Below, one piece after another: positions 59,843 to 64,000 of a stretch of 64,000 nucleotides of DNA. A program made the position numbers and the translations under genes. The notes below the pieces were generated by a model. The model saw only the letters and a list, made by a program, of their open reading frames with translations. It ran no database searches and was not told where the DNA came from. The DNA comes from Mya arenaria (taxonomy: Eukaryota; Mollusca; Bivalvia; Myida; Myidae), in assembly GCF_026914265.1 (NCBI RefSeq), contig NC_069127.1, positions 24,504,637-24,568,636 on the forward strand, in the 5' to 3' direction. Each line of letters begins with the position of its first letter. The first letter of the stretch is position 1.

Positions 59843-61473
59843 CACTGTGTGGGAAGGTACACCGGATATAGCTCAAAAAGTGATAAGTAAACAGACAATT
59901 ATGCAGTTGTTTTAATTTAGTAGAGGTAAGATCTTGCTGTGTTAACGCATATCTGCCGTATCCACAAATGAAGCAAGTATTTGAACTAAAAGCTGAATGC
60001 TAAATTTGGCCTATAGTATACTTTAAAGTGCTTACGATTTAGCAGACCTCGTTAAATGTTTCTTCAAATCTGAGATGATCACCTCAAAACTTACTGAATT
60101 TCGACAAGTATTGTTATTTTAGGAAATAATTATATCGAATAAATAAAAAATCGAAGGATTTCACAAGAATAAGCTCAACTATTTTTATTGTAAGAAATGG
60201 CAATGTAACTTTTAAACTGTTAAAGATATGCCCTTAGAAATGTTCACAGCACTGTACTGGGGATAGCCGTATTATGTACTGGGGATAGTTTTAAAGTTGA
60301 GAAATGTGTGTCCTGGTGATAACATGAAAAATGGGACAAAAATTGATAGTAACACTGTTAATATACATTATACATGTATATGTCTATTTCGAACTTTCAA
60401 ATAATCAGCAAAAAGTGAGAGTACAATTTCATAAAAAATTATTGAGCAAACTTTAGTTAACATGAGTTTGATCCATGCTCTCCTAAATGAACGTATATAT
60501 GCAAGCTGCGTAAATATCAGGGTTGGTCACAATACATTCTTTCTCACTGAAGTGAACGAGCAGAGGGTATTTTCTGTTCTAAGTAATACCAACATCGACC
60601 CAAGCTTAGAAAAAAGCTTTACGTGTTCCAAATTTGATCACAATATCTCATTCCCTACTGGTGACCTTCTGTTTACAAAACCGTACCTACTTGATTTACA
60701 AAGCAATATTATATATATGAATAACAAACACTACATACATTCTAAGGCCATATGTTTTGTGTTACTCAATAAATCAGATTACCGACGTATTTCAAATATT
60801 TAGATATTGATGCTTGTGAAAAACACATCATGGTTGACTAATATGTATGAATGAAACAGTTTAAGTGCATACAGATACAAAGAACAACAACATGTTTTTG
60901 CTCTCATCCCTCGATATGGACAACCTCGAACAATTTCCCTCGAGCTCGCGTATAGATAATAGCCGTAATCATTATCACAGTCTCGTTTTTTCTTAATACA
61001 TCGTTACTATCCTCAGTCCACTTAAAAGCTATCCCCCGTGCAGTTATTTATTTGCTTCATCGATCCCCAGTACACTGTCAGGGCATCAAAAGGTATGGAT
61101 ATCTCCGTAACAGCAAAAGATATCATATTGATATTTTACACATTATTAGATAATGTAATTACAATGAAATCGCTCGATTCAGTTTTTATTCTTATTTTCA
61201 ATTTGATTTATGTTTGAAATCGTACCACATAAATGAACATTTGTGAGCGATCATTCAACTTTCGGCGAGAATTGTGCTATTATTCTAAAAAGGAGACACA
61301 TTTCCATCATAGTCGTATATTGCACAGTATCAAGTAATTCAAAACTCTTCGATTTTGTTAAATATATCACCATAAAATACAAAAAAATGATAGAAAACTG
61401 TCCATGTGTCAAAATCAAACGCTTATCGATTGATATTTTTTTAGCTATATCCGGTGTCCGTTCACACACAATG
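59843..61473. mobile_element. TIR element (CACTGTG ends), unit 5 copy
   Basis: 1631 bp, TGGTT on both sides. The right end has drifted (CATTGTGTGTG when inverted). The 113-codon frame is still open at 60462-60803 with five residue changes of its own. Confidence 0.85.
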
Positions 61474-61757
61474 TGGTTTCCGTTCTCATATGAGAATTAT
61501 TGAACGAACGAAAACAATTATGGTACAACGTGCAATTTTAAACTATTGGGTACCGCTTCATCACGAATCCTAGAAGCATTTGTACTGAGAAGGATTTTAA
61601 ACAGTGTCTTGTCGTTGCTGAAATGGCCCCTAGATATATATGATCGATAGTCTCCGCAGATGTCAAGAAAAGTTTAATAACAAAATTGTAAATAGGGGGA
61701 TTTTGTCTAGCCCTTTGACCATTTGTATGACACCTTAATCTGAAAATAGTGTACATC

Positions 61758-61830
61758 GGTTCCGTAGTGTAGTGGTTATCACGTTCGCTTCACACGCGAG
61801 AGGTCCTGGGTTCGAGCCCCAGCGGAACCA
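61758..61830 (+). tRNA. tRNA-Val (CAC), end of array
   Basis: Consensus T-loop TTCGAGC; the anticodon stem starts T for C, giving a T-G pair. The 5' flank is array type, the 3' flank is diverged, so the array boundary lies at this gene. Confidence 0.94.
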
Positions 61831-62019
61831 TATATTTTTGGGTATAATTATAAGACGCACTTTAAATATATAGTTTGGAACAAGTTTAAAATACAATAAA
61901 ACTGTAATGTAAAAGAACAATTCAATGCATTTTTTTTGTAACTAATTTTCTATTTTTTCTTTGCATAACATTGAAATCAAATCCAAATAAGATCTAGTAC
62001 TCAATGTCTATACCTAATG

Positions 62020-62092
62020 GGTTCCGTAGTGTAGTGGTTATCACGTCTGTTTTACACGCAGAAGGTCCTGGGTTCAAGCCCCAGCGGAACCA
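62020..62092 (+). tRNA. tRNA-Val (TAC), last gene of the locus
   Basis: Loop TTTACAC with normal TAGTG D-arm. Variants: T-G pair closing the anticodon stem (TCTGT) and T-loop TTCAAGC. It lies 262 bp after the CAC start, like the CAC-TAC pairs of the array units, but without their D-arm change. Confidence 0.92.
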
Positions 62093-62620
62093 ATTCTTAT
62101 TTATTTTATGTTTTGCTTATATAATAATTTGTTAAAAAATACAGTTCTGAAGTTCACTTATCGTTCGAACAATGATAAAATGTGTTCACGTGCAATTTCC
62201 AGGATTTTTTTATATAGATGATAAAGAAAATAAGTAGCTTTCGTATTTAAAATTTAAAAAAGACCAACAATTAAAATCTGATATGAGTTGAAATAGCCCT
62301 AAGCGATGTAGTTCAGAAATAGGCACGGGGAGAGGGCAGGTTGCGATGGGCGGGTAAGCACTGTATAGGATGGCATTAGATATACTTATCCAAAATATAT
62401 CAAACAAGCTTACAGGATATCGGAACCATATAAAACATGGCATTTTGTTATGCTGTATGTTTTGCATCTTAATAAACAGAAAAGCAGTTCACAAGCACTG
62501 TAATGTTTCCTGCTGTTAAGTGCCATTCATGATTTTAGAGCCATTGGTATTCCGTTACTGAGTTAACTTACTTTCGTTTAATGTATTCAGTCTTAAGTTA
62601 CCATACTTTTTATAAAATAA
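62093..62620. other. Spacer before the Ig-like gene
   Basis: No cassette motif or gene is evident after about 62180. The 5' UTR and promoter of the following gene should lie here; TATAAAA at 62611 is too close to the ATG to be a convincing TATA box. Confidence 0.5.
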
Positions 62621-63772
62621 ATGGATGTAACGCTACTAGCTTTTGTTATAGGATGTGTTTCTCTTGGGTCTGTCAGTTTTGCAGGTAAACATTCAATGTT
62701 TTATTTAACTGTTCTAACCTCCGGTCTCTATTTTATATTTTAGTTTAGCTATTTCTTACTTTTGTGAGAGTATTCTATTTGTTAGATAATGTCGTTACTG
62801 CGCATTTAGCTATACCATCAATAACACGGCAATACAATAACTTCCAATTCCAGTGGCGTAGCTACATATTGTAGGCCGGGGCCTACAACTTTTTTTGAAA
62901 AATGACAAAATTTAAATAACCCTAAAATGCAATAAAAACTAATAGCTACTCAAACACTTTGAACGGCTCAAAAGATTGTTTTATTCTAACCAAAGTTTTG
63001 TGTTTATTTAAACTACGTGCAGGGTGTATTGCTTGATTTTATTGTAATAATTGCAGATAAAAGTGTAAAATGCACATATAAAAGTCCGCAAACTCACAGA
63101 GAACCATCGGCCTACAAGAGTTTTTAGGCCTAGCTACGCCCCTGAATTCTATTAGTACATGGATTTTTAAAAATATAGTAAACTATTAAAAGTATTTAAC
63201 TTTATTTCGTATTTGCTGAAGAAAAGTTGAACTTATATTAATAATATACTAAATGAAATCACGATTTTAACATCGTTTGGTTTTTGATGAAAATGTGGAG
63301 GTATTGTAATGGCTTCAGTGTCGTCGTCTGTTACGTCGTAAAAAGACGTTAACCTTAAACTTTCAAGGCATATACATGGAACTTAGTACACGAGGTTGCT
63401 AGCAACAATACGTACATGTGTAGCAGTACATAATTTCAGCTTTAATAATGTTGAGTTCCGCCATTTTACATGGAAAATCACCCAACAGACGAGCGTTGGT
63501 ATCCGCTTGTGATGCATTTAAGATAAGGATACTCGGTAGGTTTTGACGCCGGGTATGCGCTATTTAACGTGAAACAAATTTATGATTGTCTCATATCTTC
63601 CTCTATCCCAGATCCACCGGCCTCTAGACTCCACATGACGCCGGACCTCCCCGAGGCGTACTTCCTTCAGGGGGACCCTCTACGAATATCGTGCACCCTC
63701 ATTTATGCGCACTTCCGGAGCCCTGGGGACAACGCTGTCCTTCCATCCTTCTTTCGGGATGGACAGGAGATT
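62621..63772 (+). CDS. Immunoglobulin-like secreted or membrane protein, 5' exons
   Basis: Exon 62621-62684 encodes MDVTLLAFVIGCVSLGSVSF plus A and one base of the next codon, then a GTAAAC donor. It has the make-up of a signal peptide with a likely cut after SFA. Exon 63612-63772 (after TATCCCAG, before GTATGT) starts with the two missing bases and continues DPPASRLHMTPDLPEAYFLQ, then GDPLRISCTLIYAHF, ending GQEI. A Cys in a strand like LRISC is typical of the first cysteine of an Ig domain; the partner would be in the next exon. The phases match. Family and function beyond an extracellular Ig-like protein are not clear, and the gene runs out of the window. Confidence 0.72.
62851..63144. mobile_element. 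294-bp MITE in the Ig-like gene intron
   Basis: Begins CAGTGGCGTAGCTAC and ends TAGCTACGCCCCTG, with GTAGGCC/GGCCTA further in, forming inverted ends. AATTC lies directly on both sides (62846-62850 and 63145-63149), a 5-bp target duplication. No coding capacity. Confidence 0.85.
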
Positions 63773-63929
63773 GTATGTGATAAATATAAACAATATTCGG
63801 ATTAACATCATATAGTGTAAACAAAAAAGCCTTATTTCTAATAACGTAAATCTAGTGTGTTTGTTCTTGTGTTAATTTATATTGTTTATTTTCTCCATTC
63901 TTGTAATCTAACTTAAATGCTCTATTTCG

Positions 63930-64000
63930 GACTGTGCTGGGCCACGCGCGGGACCTGTCGTTCTCCAACCTGACGACTGCTTGATCTATTCATGCCCAAC
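63930..64000 (+). pseudogene. Possible damaged third exon of the Ig-like gene
   Basis: ACTGTGCTGGGCCACGCGCG onward reads TVLGHARDLSFSNLTTA, and after a two-base slip IYSCP, which resembles the LTTADSGIYSC end of an Ig domain. As written there is a TGA in frame, and the expected AG acceptor reads TTTCGG. Either the sequence contains errors, the exon is decayed, or the resemblance is chance; the window ends here. Confidence 0.4.

Larger units (their letters stand above)
55545..61757 (+). repeat. Tandem array unit 5 (6213 bp)
   Basis: Shortest unit, starting with a single chimeric tRNA in place of the CAC-AAC pair. Then a decayed CAC, the TAC variant, LINE fragment, conserved block and TIR element. 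After it the array stops: the sequence downstream of the CAC gene at 61758 is diverged. Non-genic: 55618-56407, 56743-57507, 58869-59842. Confidence 0.93.

Noticed and set aside
11302-62092. CRISPR-like array
   Set aside because: The repeated 73-mers are canonical tRNAs with irregular, homologous spacers, and the DNA is animal nuclear.
62210-62467. 85-residue minus-strand frame between the tRNA locus and the Ig-like gene
   Set aside because: No domain, signal or splice context, and its composition is that of random AT-rich DNA.

Overview
The window is animal nuclear DNA, AT-rich, with genes split by introns and a dense load of short inverted-repeat elements and microsatellites. The homologues recognised (a flavin-containing monooxygenase, an FBXO25/FBXO32-type F-box protein, an immunoglobulin-like secreted protein) and the repeat types fit a mollusc, most likely a bivalve. 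No species can be named from the sequence alone.

Left flank (1-9.8 kb): the 3' two-thirds of an FMO gene on the plus strand (exons at 150-443, 716-1267, 2505-2670 and 2918-3162) faces, tail to tail, a complete eight-exon minus-strand gene (9773 down to 3839). That gene encodes a 328-residue relative of the F-box proteins FBXO25 and FBXO32 (atrogin-1). Its exons were assembled from splice sites and reading phase; every junction keeps frame.

Centre (11.3-62.1 kb): a very large tRNA-Val locus. I count 41 tRNA-Val genes, variants or remnants, and no other tRNA type. All three valine anticodons used by animals (AAC, CAC, TAC) are present and intermixed. From 12.6 to 17 kb the genes lie on the minus strand; at 11.3 kb and from 18 to 62 kb they lie on the plus strand. 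They sit in a repeated non-coding cassette whose flanks have diverged much more than the tRNA bodies. From 28.7 to 61.8 kb part of the locus is amplified as five head-to-tail units of 6.2-7.2 kb. Each unit has three or four tRNA-Val loci, a 5'-truncated CR1/jockey-like LINE on the minus strand, and a 1.5-1.6 kb terminal-inverted-repeat element with a 5-bp target duplication. The array records its own recombination history: one tRNA is a clean chimera of two neighbours, another is cut by a 127-bp deletion, one unit keeps a LINE end that the others have lost, and one unit carries a 532-bp internal duplication.

Right flank (62.1-64 kb): the start of a plus-strand gene for a secreted or membrane immunoglobulin-like protein. 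A signal-peptide exon (62621-62684) joins in phase to the first half of an Ig domain (63612-63772). A likely third exon at the window edge looks damaged.

The most interesting items are the self-recombining tRNA-Val array and the TIR element inside it. The element's ends (CACTGTG, then an A-rich tract 23 bp further in, with TSD TGGTT and an intact empty site at 28084) resemble the termini of Transib/RAG-like transposons.
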